This document shows, piece after piece, positions 39,359 through 47,866 of a DNA stretch of 64,000 nt. This DNA comes from Stutzerimonas xanthomarina (GTDB lineage Bacteria > Pseudomonadota > Gammaproteobacteria > Pseudomonadales > Pseudomonadaceae), in the NCBI RefSeq assembly GCF_003935375.1, contig NZ_RHQM01000010.1, positions 1-64,000 on the forward strand, written 5' to 3'. How positions within the stretch are numbered: position 1 is the first letter of the stretch; each line of letters opens with the position of its first letter. The notes under the pieces were generated by a model, which was given only the letters and a program-made list of their open reading frames with translations, searched no databases and had not been told where the DNA came from. The translations under genes and the position numbers were made by a program.

Positions 39359-41800
39359 TTATGCGTACGTTTTCCAGTGTCGCTTAGCAACCCGCACGCT
39401 GGGGAAGGGGGTGCCAACCGGGCGACCGACATTGAAAACGCCCTGGCGTTCTCGTAACTCTTGATAGTGCCGGTAATGGATGTGTCCCAGCCCTAGCCCG
39501 AAATCGAGCTTGTCGAGCTCGTCTTTGAGCACGTCAGACGGATAGCAGTCGCCGTACCCACCGGTGGTACTTTTATCCGAGTGGCCTACAAGCGCTTTGG
39601 CTTTCGCCAGGTCAAGGTTCTGTCTGCGAAATTGATTGATAAAGGTGTGGCGCAGACCGTGGTACGTCAGGCCGTCATCTCCCAGGCCGCAAAGCCCAAG
39701 GTAACCCCGGCTAATCTGGCTTGAGCCGAGAAACCAACGGCTCGCAACATGCCCGGGAGAAAGGTCGCCGTATACCCGAATATTGTCGAAAAGCGGAGCC
39801 TTGCCGTCTCGCTCGACAGCTTCCAGGCGTGCTTGATGAAACTCCAGGAAGCCCGACTCGATAAGCTGCCGGTGAATCGGCACCAACCTTTCCGAATCGG
39901 ACGTCTTCAGCTGTTTCGACCCGCTTCGATTGATGCTGATGAGCCAGACGCCGAGTTCTTGCCGAATGTCTTCGAGCCGTAGCTGGCACAGCTCACTTAG
40001 CCTTGCGCCTGTAAAAAGGCCAAGCAGCGGCAGCCAAAACTTGTAGTCATCCAAGCGCCAGCGCGGCGGCGTGGTCAGTGTGTAGGCCGGACCGTGAAGA
40101 AGTTTCTCGATCTGGCTTGGGCTATACGTGCGCTTCCTCGGCGCCTCGGCTCCTTTGGTGCTGAATGCCAATCCGGCCGCGATATTTTCGGTGATGTAAC
40201 CCTGATCATGAGCGTAGGTGACAAGGGCCCTTGCCAGCTCAAAAAACTTTTTCGCAGTGCGAGGGTTGATTGGCTCGAACTTACCGTCGCTAATGATCTT
40301 ACTTAGCGGCTGGTTACGCGTGGCACGGAGGCGATGCCGGTTCTTCGGATAGCTACGCAGATGATCGCGTAGCGTGTTGAATTCAGCGCGAGTCAGCGTC
40401 TCGACTTGCCGGTGCCCGCCAAGCAGCTCGCACAGGCCTTCCAGGCGGGCCTTTGCGGTAATGCGAGTCCGCGGGTTAGCCCAGGCGCCTTCACGAATTT
40501 GCCGTTCTTCGTATTCCTTTACCAAAGCTGCGAGGCTCAACCCTGCGTTTGAACCACGCGCCGGCGAGACAATGCGATCGTTGACGGAGGGTTGCGTAAA
40601 GAGGGTTTCAAGCTTGGCTTTCTGCGCGTCGGGCAGAACGCTCCCGAGCGCATTCAGCAACGCGAGCGTGCCTGGATCCTGTGGCGGTGCCACAGCATCT
40701 GTCGGCGAGTTCAGCTCCGGAATCGTCTGCATAGGCTCGGCGGTTGCAGCAGAACCCAACATCCGCCGAACCAGGTCACCGATTTCCTGCATGGCTTGGG
40801 CGTAAGGATCTTGGTGATCGTCTTCCTGAAAGTAACGCAACAGCACCTTATCAACCTTCTGCAGCGTATACGTCAGCATGAGGACCGCAATGATGATGGA
40901 GCTAGTGAGCAGCTCAACCCGAAAGCTTTTCTTTTCTCTCAGATGCGCTTTCATGCACAGCGGATCGAGTTCGATAAGCATCACATAAAGCCCCGATCCC
41001 TCCTGCACCAAGAGCGCTCGATCAATGATGCGGAGCTTCAGATGCATCGCGTTGGCTTGCTGAAGATGAAAATGCAAAGCTTGCCGAGATTGCGGTAGTG
41101 CTGGGGGGATGTGCATGAGATTCCGACCCTGGTCTGGGCGGGCATGGCACAGGTATTCATAAAGCGTCATCGCTGCAAATGCAGGAGATTCTTTCGAATA
41201 GCGCCCTGGGGAGGGTGGGACGGTCTCGAGTACATCAAGGGCGGCGTAAATGTACCGGGCAGCGTCGCTCGCCACGTTCTGGTTGTTGGTTCCGAGCGGC
41301 CAGTCAAAGCGTACGAACCCGACCCCAAGCGCTTTTACCAGTGCGGGCGTTGGTGTCAGTGCGAAGAAAATTTCGCCCCCTGGCTCGTGGCTATAGAGCA
41401 CTACACGCTCGGCACTCTCTTTCATCATGCGAGCGTGGGCGACCGAAAGGTCTTGGTTCGCGAGCTTCATGGGCGACGGACGGACTTTCCAAACCCGGTC
41501 GGCGAATTTGAGTGCTTCCGCTACCGCTAAGTGAAACCTTTGGAGGTCAACCAGCAGGCGGTCAGAAAAGAGCTCGACATAGTGCTCGGTTGCCTTGGCA
41601 AGGAACTGCTCGAAAGAAGCATTCAGGTACTTAGCGAGATCGCGGGCCAGGGCTTCGTCGTGGCTGAGCGACCACCGGATTTGCGCAGGCAGTTTCGGGT
41701 TGGCCGCGAAATGCTTAGGGAATGTGAGGTAGTACTGGAAGCCAGTGTTGGCTTGATAGACCAGGTGGGGGACACCCGTTTTGCTTTGGCGCTTGGACAT
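39359..41800 (-). CDS. Tyrosine recombinase 2 with a long N-terminal extension
   Basis: This is an 813-residue protein. The N-terminus (LVYQANTGFQYYLTFPKHFA) looks like the DUF6538 domain of some integrases, followed by a long region of unknown role to about 430. An SAM-like core-binding domain and a catalytic domain come next: TGARLSELCQL, YHGLRHTF, VGHSD and a Tyr in GGYGD. The ATG at 41800 follows AAAGG. It starts 99 bp from the tRNA fragment, as expected for an integrase beside its attachment site. Confidence 0.85.
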   Translation of the reverse strand: MSKRQSKTGVPHLVYQANTGFQYYLTFPKHFAANPKLPAQIRWSLSHDEALARDLAKYLNASFEQFLAKATEHYVELFSDRLLVDLQRFHLAVAEALKFADRVWKVRPSPMKLANQDLSVAHARMMKESAERVVLYSHEPGGEIFFALTPTPALVKALGVGFVRFDWPLGTNNQNVASDAARYIYAALDVLETVPPSPGRYSKESPAFAAMTLYEYLCHARPDQGRNLMHIPPALPQSRQALHFHLQQANAMHLKLRIIDRALLVQEGSGLYVMLIELDPLCMKAHLREKKSFRVELLTSSIIIAVLMLTYTLQKVDKVLLRYFQEDDHQDPYAQAMQEIGDLVRRMLGSAATAEPMQTIPELNSPTDAVAPPQDPGTLALLNALGSVLPDAQKAKLETLFTQPSVNDRIVSPARGSNAGLSLAALVKEYEERQIREGAWANPRTRITAKARLEGLCELLGGHRQVETLTRAEFNTLRDHLRSYPKNRHRLRATRNQPLSKIISDGKFEPINPRTAKKFFELARALVTYAHDQGYITENIAAGLAFSTKGAEAPRKRTYSPSQIEKLLHGPAYTLTTPPRWRLDDYKFWLPLLGLFTGARLSELCQLRLEDIRQELGVWLISINRSGSKQLKTSDSERLVPIHRQLIESGFLEFHQARLEAVERDGKAPLFDNIRVYGDLSPGHVASRWFLGSSQISRGYLGLCGLGDDGLTYHGLRHTFINQFRRQNLDLAKAKALVGHSDKSTTGGYGDCYPSDVLKDELDKLDFGLGLGHIHYRHYQELRERQGVFNVGRPVGTPFPSVRVAKRHWKTYA

Positions 41801-41898
41801 GATGGCATACCTTTTGGATTCACAGACGGACTGTGAGTAATCCAATGCCATCAAATCTGGGCTGAAACCCGCGTTCTAGACGGGTTTCAGTGTTGAAT

Positions 41899-41926
41899 TG
41901 GTGGGCCGGGGGGATTTGAACCCCCG
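41899..41926 (-). other. Attachment site: duplicated 3' end of a tRNA gene
   Basis: Read leftward: CGGGGGTTCAAATCCCCCC then GGCCCACCA, the T-arm and acceptor end of a tRNA including CCA. No tRNA body lies upstream; prophage sequence begins instead. The acceptor strand is one base short of a normal tRNA, so this copy may have decayed. Specificity cannot be read. Confidence 0.7.
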
Positions 41927-41927
41927 T

Positions 41928-42140
41928 TCATTGCCCGTAATCACTGTCTTTCAGCGCGTTGGTTGCTGAAATGTTGCTGAGATGCGTCGAAATCGAGTTA
42001 GGTACTCGCACTCCAAGTGCCTCATGGATCCTGGCAGCCAGCGAGTAGTCGGCCAGCTCCAGGTAGCCGGGGTTAAGGTCTTGAACTGCGTTGAACCACT
42101 GGCGCGCCAGGTTCAATTCTTCATTCGTGAGCTCGTTCAT
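41928..42140 (-). CDS. Small prophage protein next to the attachment site
   Basis: This 70-residue soluble protein (MNELTNEELNLARQWFNAVQ, DYSLAARIHEALGV) is unrecognised. It is coupled to the integrase by ATGA overlap (42137-42140), and its last codons run up to the tRNA fragment. Confidence 0.65.
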   Translation of the reverse strand: MNELTNEELNLARQWFNAVQDLNPGYLELADYSLAARIHEALGVRVPNSISTHLSNISATNALKDSDYGQ

Positions 42141-43306
42141 GCTGACTCCTTGGGGATTTGAACCGGCGTCCCGAACAGCTCTGCCGCCTTGCTGCCGGAC
42201 GTGTCGCCATCGTTCGGAATGTACCGGCCATAGACACGGGCGATCATTACCCAGCTACTGTGGCCCATCTGTTTTGCTACCCACATTGGATGCTCGCCGG
42301 CAGAGAGCATCATCGATGCGTAAGTGTGCCGGGTCTGGTACGGGTTACGGTAGCGGACCTTTGCCTTGCGGATGGTCGGGATCCAGAACGACTTCCGTAT
42401 AGCCTGGTCGCCGTCGAACGGCTTGCCGTATCGCGGGTCATGGAAGACCGGCCCGCCTACTATATAGGTGTGCGCCTTCTGATCCTCGAGCGCGGCCATC
42501 GCCATCGGCAACAGCTTCACATCTCGCAACCCCGCCGCCGTCTTCGGCAACTCCGCTTCCTTGGCCGCCTTGGTCAGTCCTCGCGATATCCGCGCCTCCC
42601 CCCGTAGCCAGTCAATATCCCCCCATTCCAGCGCCACTAGTTCCGACGTGCGAAGCCCGGTCCAGAAAGCGAACTGCAACAGGTTCCGGTATTGCCCGGT
42701 CGCTGCTGCCAGGATCGCGGCCTGTTCTTCTTTCGTGAACGGGTCGATCTCGTCTTCCGCCTTTGGCTTGCCCTTGACCGAGTAGGTCCAGCCGGCCAGC
42801 GGGTTCGATTCGATCAACTCATCGTCGACGGCATCGTTGAGCGCCGACCGCAGGCAGCTTTGCACGTTGGCCAGCCGCTTGTTAGAGGCGTCCATCTTGG
42901 CCAGCTCATCTCGCACCATCTTGCGCGTGAGCGTCACCAGCGGCGCATGGCCCAGCCTCGGCACCAATACGCCGCTGATGATCTTGCGATAGCCGTCCAG
43001 GGTCGACGCCTTCAGGTGCGCCTCCTTTCTGGATAGCCACTTCTCAAGATAGTCGGAGAGGGGAATCAGCCCGGTCTGGTGTCCGAGCTTTACAGCGCGT
43101 TTTGACTTGGGGAAAGTCGCCGCGTAGTCGAATGTTCCGTTGTAGATGGCAAGCTCTACCGCTGCCTTGTGCTTCTCGGCACGCTTCAGATTAGCGGGGC
43201 TGGGCTCAAGTGGGAGACGCTCGCGACACTGCGTCCCTTCGTACATGAAACTGATTTCAATGCTGGAGGCCGACGCACGCCGGACTCCATTCCGCTTTCC
43301 ACCCAT
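42137..43306 (-). CDS. int: Prophage tyrosine integrase
   Basis: This 389-residue protein has an Arm-binding N-domain (SIEISFMYEGTQCRERLPLE), a core-binding domain (about 75-170) and a catalytic domain: Arg in TGLRTSELVALEW, HTYASMMLSAGE with the HxxR/H region, MGHSS, and Tyr in ARVYGRYIP. It directs integration at the tRNA site. The start overlaps the excisionase gene. Confidence 0.9.
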   Translation of the reverse strand: MGGKRNGVRRASASSIEISFMYEGTQCRERLPLEPSPANLKRAEKHKAAVELAIYNGTFDYAATFPKSKRAVKLGHQTGLIPLSDYLEKWLSRKEAHLKASTLDGYRKIISGVLVPRLGHAPLVTLTRKMVRDELAKMDASNKRLANVQSCLRSALNDAVDDELIESNPLAGWTYSVKGKPKAEDEIDPFTKEEQAAILAAATGQYRNLLQFAFWTGLRTSELVALEWGDIDWLRGEARISRGLTKAAKEAELPKTAAGLRDVKLLPMAMAALEDQKAHTYIVGGPVFHDPRYGKPFDGDQAIRKSFWIPTIRKAKVRYRNPYQTRHTYASMMLSAGEHPMWVAKQMGHSSWVMIARVYGRYIPNDGDTSGSKAAELFGTPVQIPKESA

Positions 43307-43464
43307 GCTTCGTACCCTTCCACGCTGATCAGCACATGGCCGTCTGGTGCCTTGATCCAGATTTCACCCAACGGCCAGACTCCTTTGGAGAGCTTGGCCC
43401 GAATTGCGTGCTCAGTGTAGCCGGTTGCCTCTGAAAATCGCTTGATGGTCTGATATTTGGCCAC
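43186..43464 (-). CDS. xis: Excisionase-like protein
   Basis: This 92-residue protein has a winged-helix excisionase pattern (TIKRFSEATGYTEHAIRAKL, WIKAPDGHVLISVEGYEAWV). The last third runs inside the integrase gene in another frame, 121 bp of overlap, a common phage arrangement. Confidence 0.82.
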   Translation of the reverse strand: MAKYQTIKRFSEATGYTEHAIRAKLSKGVWPLGEIWIKAPDGHVLISVEGYEAWVESGMESGVRRPPALKSVSCTKGRSVASVSHLSPAPLI

Positions 43465-43467
43465 CCC

Positions 43468-43785
43468 TCACCCCCTCACCGTTACGCCGGCTGCTATCGC
43501 TGCGCGGCACGCCCGTGCAAAATCTCGAGTCTGCTCGGTGGTCTTGAAGTTCAGGCACACCATGCCGAGCTGGTGATGGACGCTTTCAATACCATCCAGT
43601 CGCACTGAATCAGCTAGCGCCTTTTCATAGAACGCCACCGCCACGTTGCAGAACTGCTGCTTCAAATCCTCGAACTGCTCGCGGAACGGCTGCCTGTCCC
43701 ACCACGCCTCGAACTCTGCTATCGCCTTGTCTGTGTGCTGCATCTCTATCTCCTGCTGCGTGTGGGGTTTCGTTGTGATGCCCAT
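43468..43785 (-). CDS. Prophage protein of unknown function
   Basis: This 105-residue helical protein contains FEAWWDRQPFREQFEDLKQQ and FARACRAAIAAG. GGAGG precedes the ATG at 43785. A second ATG at 43743 (MQHTDKAIAEF) also has AGGAGA upstream and may be the true start. Unrecognised. Confidence 0.6.
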   Translation of the reverse strand: MGITTKPHTQQEIEMQHTDKAIAEFEAWWDRQPFREQFEDLKQQFCNVAVAFYEKALADSVRLDGIESVHHQLGMVCLNFKTTEQTRDFARACRAAIAAGVTVRG

Positions 43786-43786
43786 A

Positions 43787-44197
43787 TCACGCCTCCTTCG
43801 CAGCCATGGCGGCGCGCTTGTTCGTTGTGCGCCTAGCAACCGGCAGCCTCACCCCTGGCCGCCGATTCTTCAGTGCGCTATAGATGGATCGCTCGCTGTG
43901 GCCAAGGATCGAGCAAGCTTCGGAAGACATGGCGCCTCCAAGCCGAAGCGCGCAGTAGTCGTCCAGTACCTTGTCGGTGATCTTGATCTGCGGGCGGCCT
44001 CGGTGCGGAAAGGCACGAGACGGCGGCCATGGGCATTCCAGTCCGCGCCGGGCCAGCCACTTGCGCAGGTCGCTCGACGTTGCGTAACCGATCTGGTGCG
44101 CGGCCTGCTCGATGCTGATGCCGAGTGCGTGCAGCCGGATCGCTGCCTTGCCTACCGTCTCCCCGGTGTCGGCGAAGTAGTCGTCAGAGATGGTCAT
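43787..44197 (-). CDS. Prophage helix-turn-helix protein
   Basis: This 136-residue protein has two HTH-like segments ([23 protein letters not shown] and [21 protein letters not shown]) joined by a basic linker. It is likely DNA-binding. GGAGG lies upstream. It overlaps the next upstream gene by 4 bp (ATGA). Confidence 0.65.
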   Translation of the reverse strand: MTISDDYFADTGETVGKAAIRLHALGISIEQAAHQIGYATSSDLRKWLARRGLECPWPPSRAFPHRGRPQIKITDKVLDDYCALRLGGAMSSEACSILGHSERSIYSALKNRRPGVRLPVARRTTNKRAAMAAKEA

Positions 44198-44964
44198 TCC
44201 ACTGCCTCCAATGCCGTTACAGGGTAAATCTGCACGCTGTTGCGATGCGCGCTGCTCTCGACTGCGTAGCCTTCCGGCGTCTGCTCGGTCGAGTACCAGC
44301 CAACCACGCGGCCAACCCACTCGCTGCCGGTGGACTTCTTCACGAGGTCGCCCATGCGGAACTTGCCTTGCGGGGCGGTCTGCGCGATGGGGGCGGTGTA
44401 GAGTGCGTCACGAATAGCGACCTGGCACGCGACCACGGCGTTATTCCAGTAGGTCGCGCCGGGGCCGTGCGGCTTTGCCTCTTCATCGCTCAGCCGTACC
44501 GACTCCAGAAGCTCCGGCAGCCCCTGCGTCACAGGCTGCTGCTCGGTCTGCGCGGGGCGGGTGGCTCGACCCAGCTTGAATCCCTCGTAACGGCCCTGCA
44601 CGCGCTCGCTGACGTAGCGGTCAAAATCAGGGCAGTAGTTCCCAGGTCGCACCAAGCCTGCCGCCATGCAGGCGACCTCGAAGGCTTCCCGCTCATCCTG
44701 CGCCGGGGCTTGCTCTACTGCCGCCTGCCCATCCCTGAACCCCTGCGCTGCGGCTGTGGCCATGTCGACGGCGGTGAAGGTGTCGGTGGGCTCGGCCTGC
44801 TGGGATAGGGCGGCTGTGATCTGACCAATAAGGCCTGGCTCCCATCCTGTCAGCAACCCGCGGAACTCCACGTCACGCAAAAGCTCGCGCAGCTTCTCGT
44901 TCTCAGCCTTCGCAGCCCCCAGCTCAGCGCCGATTCGCCCGGCTACCTTCAGCGTGTCGTTCAT
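44194..44964 (-). CDS. Prophage protein ending in a DfrB (R67)-like domain
   Basis: This is a 256-residue protein. The N-terminal 200 residues are helical and unrecognised, with [18 protein letters not shown] (coiled coil) and a C/F/Y-rich middle ([20 protein letters not shown]). Residues 201-256 align along their length with R67 dihydrofolate reductase: [38 protein letters not shown]67 active-site residues Lys32, Gln67, Ile68 and Tyr69 match Lys210, Gln245, Ile246 and Tyr247. GGAG precedes the ATG. Folate activity is not shown. Confidence 0.8.
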   Translation of the reverse strand: MNDTLKVAGRIGAELGAAKAENEKLRELLRDVEFRGLLTGWEPGLIGQITAALSQQAEPTDTFTAVDMATAAAQGFRDGQAAVEQAPAQDEREAFEVACMAAGLVRPGNYCPDFDRYVSERVQGRYEGFKLGRATRPAQTEQQPVTQGLPELLESVRLSDEEAKPHGPGATYWNNAVVACQVAIRDALYTAPIAQTAPQGKFRMGDLVKKSTGSEWVGRVVGWYSTEQTPEGYAVESSAHRNSVQIYPVTALEAVE

Positions 44965-45371
44965 TGTCCTGTCTCCTTGATTGTGGCCAGCGGCAGCCCG
45001 CTCATTGCCAGCGGCTCGTCGTAGCAGACGCCCATCATCTCGGGCCATTTGCGAGGCTCGCCGGGCTGGATGACGCCTTGGTCGTGTGCGCGATCCCATG
45101 AAAGGCGATGCCGGATGACCTGATACAAGTCCCACGCAACGCCATCCTCTCGGCGCTTTGTGGCCTCCGGCATCAGCGTGTTCGCCAGGCGCTGTATCTC
45201 GTGCCGCGTGGCGTGGACCTGCTCCCAGTCGCGCCGGTCGTAGAAGCCCGGCAGCCGCTCAATGGCGTGGTCGATCTGACCGATCTTGATCCGCGCCAGT
45301 AGCTCGCAGGCCTCTTGCAGCTCAGCGGCCTGGCGCTCGGTTACGGTGATGGTGTAGGTGCGATCAGTCAC
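44961..45371 (-). CDS. Prophage protein of unknown function
   Basis: This 136-residue protein begins [20 protein letters not shown]. The helical middle is [20 protein letters not shown]. The GTG start at 45371 has GGAGG 8 nt upstream. ATGA overlap with the DfrB-like gene means the two are co-translated. Confidence 0.65.
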   Translation of the reverse strand: MTDRTYTITVTERQAAELQEACELLARIKIGQIDHAIERLPGFYDRRDWEQVHATRHEIQRLANTLMPEATKRREDGVAWDLYQVIRHRLSWDRAHDQGVIQPGEPRKWPEMMGVCYDEPLAMSGLPLATIKETGQ

Positions 45372-45607
45372 GGAGCTATCCTCCGAAGAGGCTTACGCGG
45401 CGCAATGCGGGGCTCGACGTCAATGAAGCCAGAGCCTCGGAAGTCACCATCGGTAGCGCGGGCCATGTCCACCTCAAGGCGCGCCGTGGCGTTCACTTCG
45501 GCCGCGACCTGGGCTACAGCCTTCGCTTGTTCAATCGAGTAGGTGCCGGCTAGCACGCCCTCCATCGTCTTGCCGAGGATGGCGCGGAGATCGCTGAGGT
45601 TGTTCAT
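45368..45607 (-). CDS. Prophage protein of unknown function
   Basis: This 79-residue protein (MNNLSDLRAILGKTMEGVLA, AQVAAEVNATARLEVDMARA) matches a common small helical phage early-gene type whose function is unknown. GGAG lies upstream. It overlaps the HNH gene by 77 bp. Confidence 0.62.
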   Translation of the reverse strand: MNNLSDLRAILGKTMEGVLAGTYSIEQAKAVAQVAAEVNATARLEVDMARATDGDFRGSGFIDVEPRIAPRKPLRRIAP

Positions 45608-46247
45608 TGTGCTGCTCCAGTTTGTTGAGCTTCCGCTTGAACCAGCCAAGCGTTATGGCTGCCTGGCGATACTCTGGCGGATAGCGGTCAATTGAGTTGC
45701 GGCGCATGTTCTCCGCGCGGGTGACCAGTTCGAGGTTGTCGATTGAGATGTTGGCGGGGGTGCGATCCTTGAAGACGAGGAAGTGACCTGTCGGCACGGC
45801 GCCGTTGTGCTCTTCCCACAACATCACGTGGACCGGGCGCCAGTCAGTGCGTTTGTTGCCGGTGTCCGCCACCTTGCGGTAGAGGATGCCGCCCTTGTCG
45901 GTACGCTCCGCTCCGATGGGGCGCCAGGTGTTCGATGGGCGATGGCCTAACTTGAACTGTGTGTCCTTGGCGCGGCCTCCTGCCTGCCAGCCTTTGCGGC
46001 CAGAGTTCCACGTCTGGTGGCCGGGCTTGAACCTGCCGCAGCCGGTGATTTCCTTGAACTCATCAGGGCGGGTCAGTCCGAGCTTCGACACGCGGTTGTG
46101 TATCGAGCCGGTGCCGCGCCCCATCATGGCTGCTATCTCGGTGATTGGCTTGGTGGCGTACAGCTCCGTCAGTGTTGCGTCCTCTGCCGGCGTCCAGTGC
46201 CGGTATTCCGTGCGGCGCCTTCCAGCAAGCGGGCTTGTGCAGGTCAT
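45531..46247 (-). CDS. HNH endonuclease with N-terminal SANT/HTH-like region
   Basis: This 238-residue protein has an N-terminal WTPAEDATLTELYATKPITE then MGRGTGSIHNRVSKLGL (Myb/HTH-like). The HNH nuclease core follows: VHVMLWEEHNGAVPTGHFLV, FKDRTPANISIDNLELVT. It is like phage homing or packaging-associated HNH nucleases. GGAGG precedes the ATG. Confidence 0.8.
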   Translation of the reverse strand: MTCTSPLAGRRRTEYRHWTPAEDATLTELYATKPITEIAAMMGRGTGSIHNRVSKLGLTRPDEFKEITGCGRFKPGHQTWNSGRKGWQAGGRAKDTQFKLGHRPSNTWRPIGAERTDKGGILYRKVADTGNKRTDWRPVHVMLWEEHNGAVPTGHFLVFKDRTPANISIDNLELVTRAENMRRNSIDRYPPEYRQAAITLGWFKRKLNKLEQHNEQPQRSPRHPRQDDGGRASRHLLD

Positions 46248-46255
46248 CTCTCCTC

Positions 46256-46465
46256 CTAGGCGACGTGCCGCCAGCTGCGGTAGTCGCGCACCTTGTCGAT
46301 GGTCCGCTGGTGGACGCCGAGCTGTTCTGCCCACTGGCGCGCAGTGAGCCCGCGGCGGTTGGTGCGGATCGCGCGCACAAGGTCTGCGTTCAGCCTGGCG
46401 TGCGGCAGGCGCTCACCACGCGGTGCGAACTCATGAGCGCGGCTTAGGTATTCGTCTCGTGTCAT
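46256..46465 (-). CDS. Small HTH prophage protein
   Basis: This 69-residue protein has a helix-turn-helix pattern in LTARQWAEQLGVHQRTIDKV. It is coupled to its upstream neighbour by ATGA. Probably DNA-binding. Confidence 0.6.
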   Translation of the reverse strand: MTRDEYLSRAHEFAPRGERLPHARLNADLVRAIRTNRRGLTARQWAEQLGVHQRTIDKVRDYRSWRHVA

Positions 46466-46668
46466 GCTGCCTTCCTGCGAGCCTGTGCCCGCGCTACAGC
46501 CTTCGCGTAAAGGCACGGTCGGCAGTAGCACTGCCAGACGCCTGTCGTCTTGATGAACTGGAAGTGATCATCGTCCAGCGGCTTCCACTCATCGCAGCCG
46601 CCGCAGAGCTTTTCGCTGATGCCGTTGATCTCGCGCCGGACAAGCCGGCCTTTCAATGTCCTGCTCAT
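46462..46668 (-). CDS. Small zinc-ribbon prophage protein
   Basis: This 68-residue protein has two Cys pairs (LCGGC and CYCRPC) forming a likely zinc ribbon, then a basic tail. ATGA overlaps link it on both sides. Confidence 0.65.
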   Translation of the reverse strand: MSRTLKGRLVRREINGISEKLCGGCDEWKPLDDDHFQFIKTTGVWQCYCRPCLYAKAVARAQARRKAA

Positions 46669-46895
46669 GCGGCCACCGTGCGCGCCTTTCTGGTCGCTAC
46701 GGCCTTTGCTCGATCTGCCTGCTTCTTCTCCGGGCAGGTGATTCGGTAGGGGATGAGTTTTTCCTCTACGCGGATCGGCTGGGTTTCAACTGGTCCCTTG
46801 GCAGCTTCAAACGCTGCCATCTTCTGCGCGATTTCCTGGCGCGCAGCCTCGTGCGCGGCCGGCGTGTGCACGCGGTCGTACTTGAACTCTTGCAT
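46665..46895 (-). CDS. Small prophage protein
   Basis: This 76-residue protein is helical (AAHEAARQEIAQKMAAFEAA) with a single Cys region (YRITCPEKKQ). Unrecognised. It is coupled to the zinc-ribbon gene by ATGA. Confidence 0.55.
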   Translation of the reverse strand: MQEFKYDRVHTPAAHEAARQEIAQKMAAFEAAKGPVETQPIRVEEKLIPYRITCPEKKQADRAKAVATRKARTVAA

Positions 46896-46943
46896 TGGGA
46901 TGTACCGGGAAGGAGGGCGCGCTGGGCGCCCGGGTGGATCAGG

Positions 46944-47228
46944 TCAGAACGGAATATCAGACTCTAGGTCAGGTTCCGGTTGCCGCTGCTGCTGTCGCGG
47001 TGCTTGCTGTTGCGTCTGCTGCTGGTCGTCGCGCGGCTCAAACAGGGCAAGCCACACGCCGCCATCGTCAGAGCGAGGGCAGCCGGCCGGATTGAATGAA
47101 GCGTCTAGCTTCAGCCGAAACCCTTTCGAGGTCTGGATCACCGCTCCGACATTCCGGGTGACGTACTTGGTCTGGCCGTCCTTCTCGTACTGGCCAATCG
47201 TTGCTACTACGTCGTATCGCTTACTCAT
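46944..47228 (-). CDS. SSB-like single-strand DNA-binding protein
   Basis: This 94-residue protein has a beta-rich OB-like domain (RYDVVATIGQYEKDGQ, VIQTSKGFRLKLDA), a Gln-rich linker and an acidic tip ESDIPF like the SSB tail that recruits partners. It is the last of a recombination set with the exonuclease and Bet genes, overlapping the exonuclease by 4 bp. Confidence 0.75.
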   Translation of the reverse strand: MSKRYDVVATIGQYEKDGQTKYVTRNVGAVIQTSKGFRLKLDASFNPAGCPRSDDGGVWLALFEPRDDQQQTQQQAPRQQQRQPEPDLESDIPF

Positions 47229-47866
47229 GCCGCCTTACTCCTCATGCGCTCTCGCATTTCGTGTTCAAGTTCTGCCAGCTCTTCAAGGAAGAGCTTGATC
47301 TCGGTTTCCATCTGCCGAATGCGTGCCTCGTCGCGCTCAAGGCGGAAGCAGGCGTACTGCAGTTCATCCGGCAGCCGGTCGTCGAATGTGACGAAGTCGA
47401 CCCACTCCAGATCGGCGCAAGCCATCTGCGCGAACATCTGCCATTCGTACTGCGGGTCATGCTTGCCGGATTGGATGGTGGCGACGTGGGTGGCCGTGTT
47501 CGGGCATTTGATTTCTAGGCCGCCCCGACCCTTGGGCAGCAGGATCAAGCCGTCTGGCGAGGCACCGAAGCTTTCGATCTTCGGGTGCAGAAGCAAGCCC
47601 GCCTCGACGATCATCAGGCCTTTGTCGACCTCATAAGCGGAGCGTGCGATAGGCTCCAACTCATTGCCGCGCTGAACGGCCGGCTTGCGCGACAGGTCTT
47701 CCCCGCCGGGCATTCCAGTCAACCGCTCGCAAAGCAACTGCATCATGTAGTTCTGGCGGGTAGCAGAAGGGGCGCCTCCGCGCCCCTTTGCCATTACGTC
47801 TTTGACCTTGCTTGCCGTGACCTTTCCAAGCCTGGCTGCGAACCATTCATCACTGCGCTGATCCAT
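47225..47866 (-). CDS. YqaJ-type phage recombination exonuclease
   Basis: This 213-residue lambda-Exo-like nuclease has the PD-(D/E)xK core: Arg/Glu region RGNELEPIARSAYE, Asp in FGASPDGL, and the ExK motif GLEIKCP. It digests 5' ends for single-strand annealing. It overlaps Bet by 17 bp. Confidence 0.88.
   Translation of the reverse strand: MDQRSDEWFAARLGKVTASKVKDVMAKGRGGAPSATRQNYMMQLLCERLTGMPGGEDLSRKPAVQRGNELEPIARSAYEVDKGLMIVEAGLLLHPKIESFGASPDGLILLPKGRGGLEIKCPNTATHVATIQSGKHDPQYEWQMFAQMACADLEWVDFVTFDDRLPDELQYACFRLERDEARIRQMETEIKLFLEELAELEHEMRERMRSKAA

Noticed and set aside
41899-41926. An intact tRNA gene
   Set aside because: Only T-arm and acceptor end are present; the upstream sequence is prophage coding, and the acceptor is one base short.
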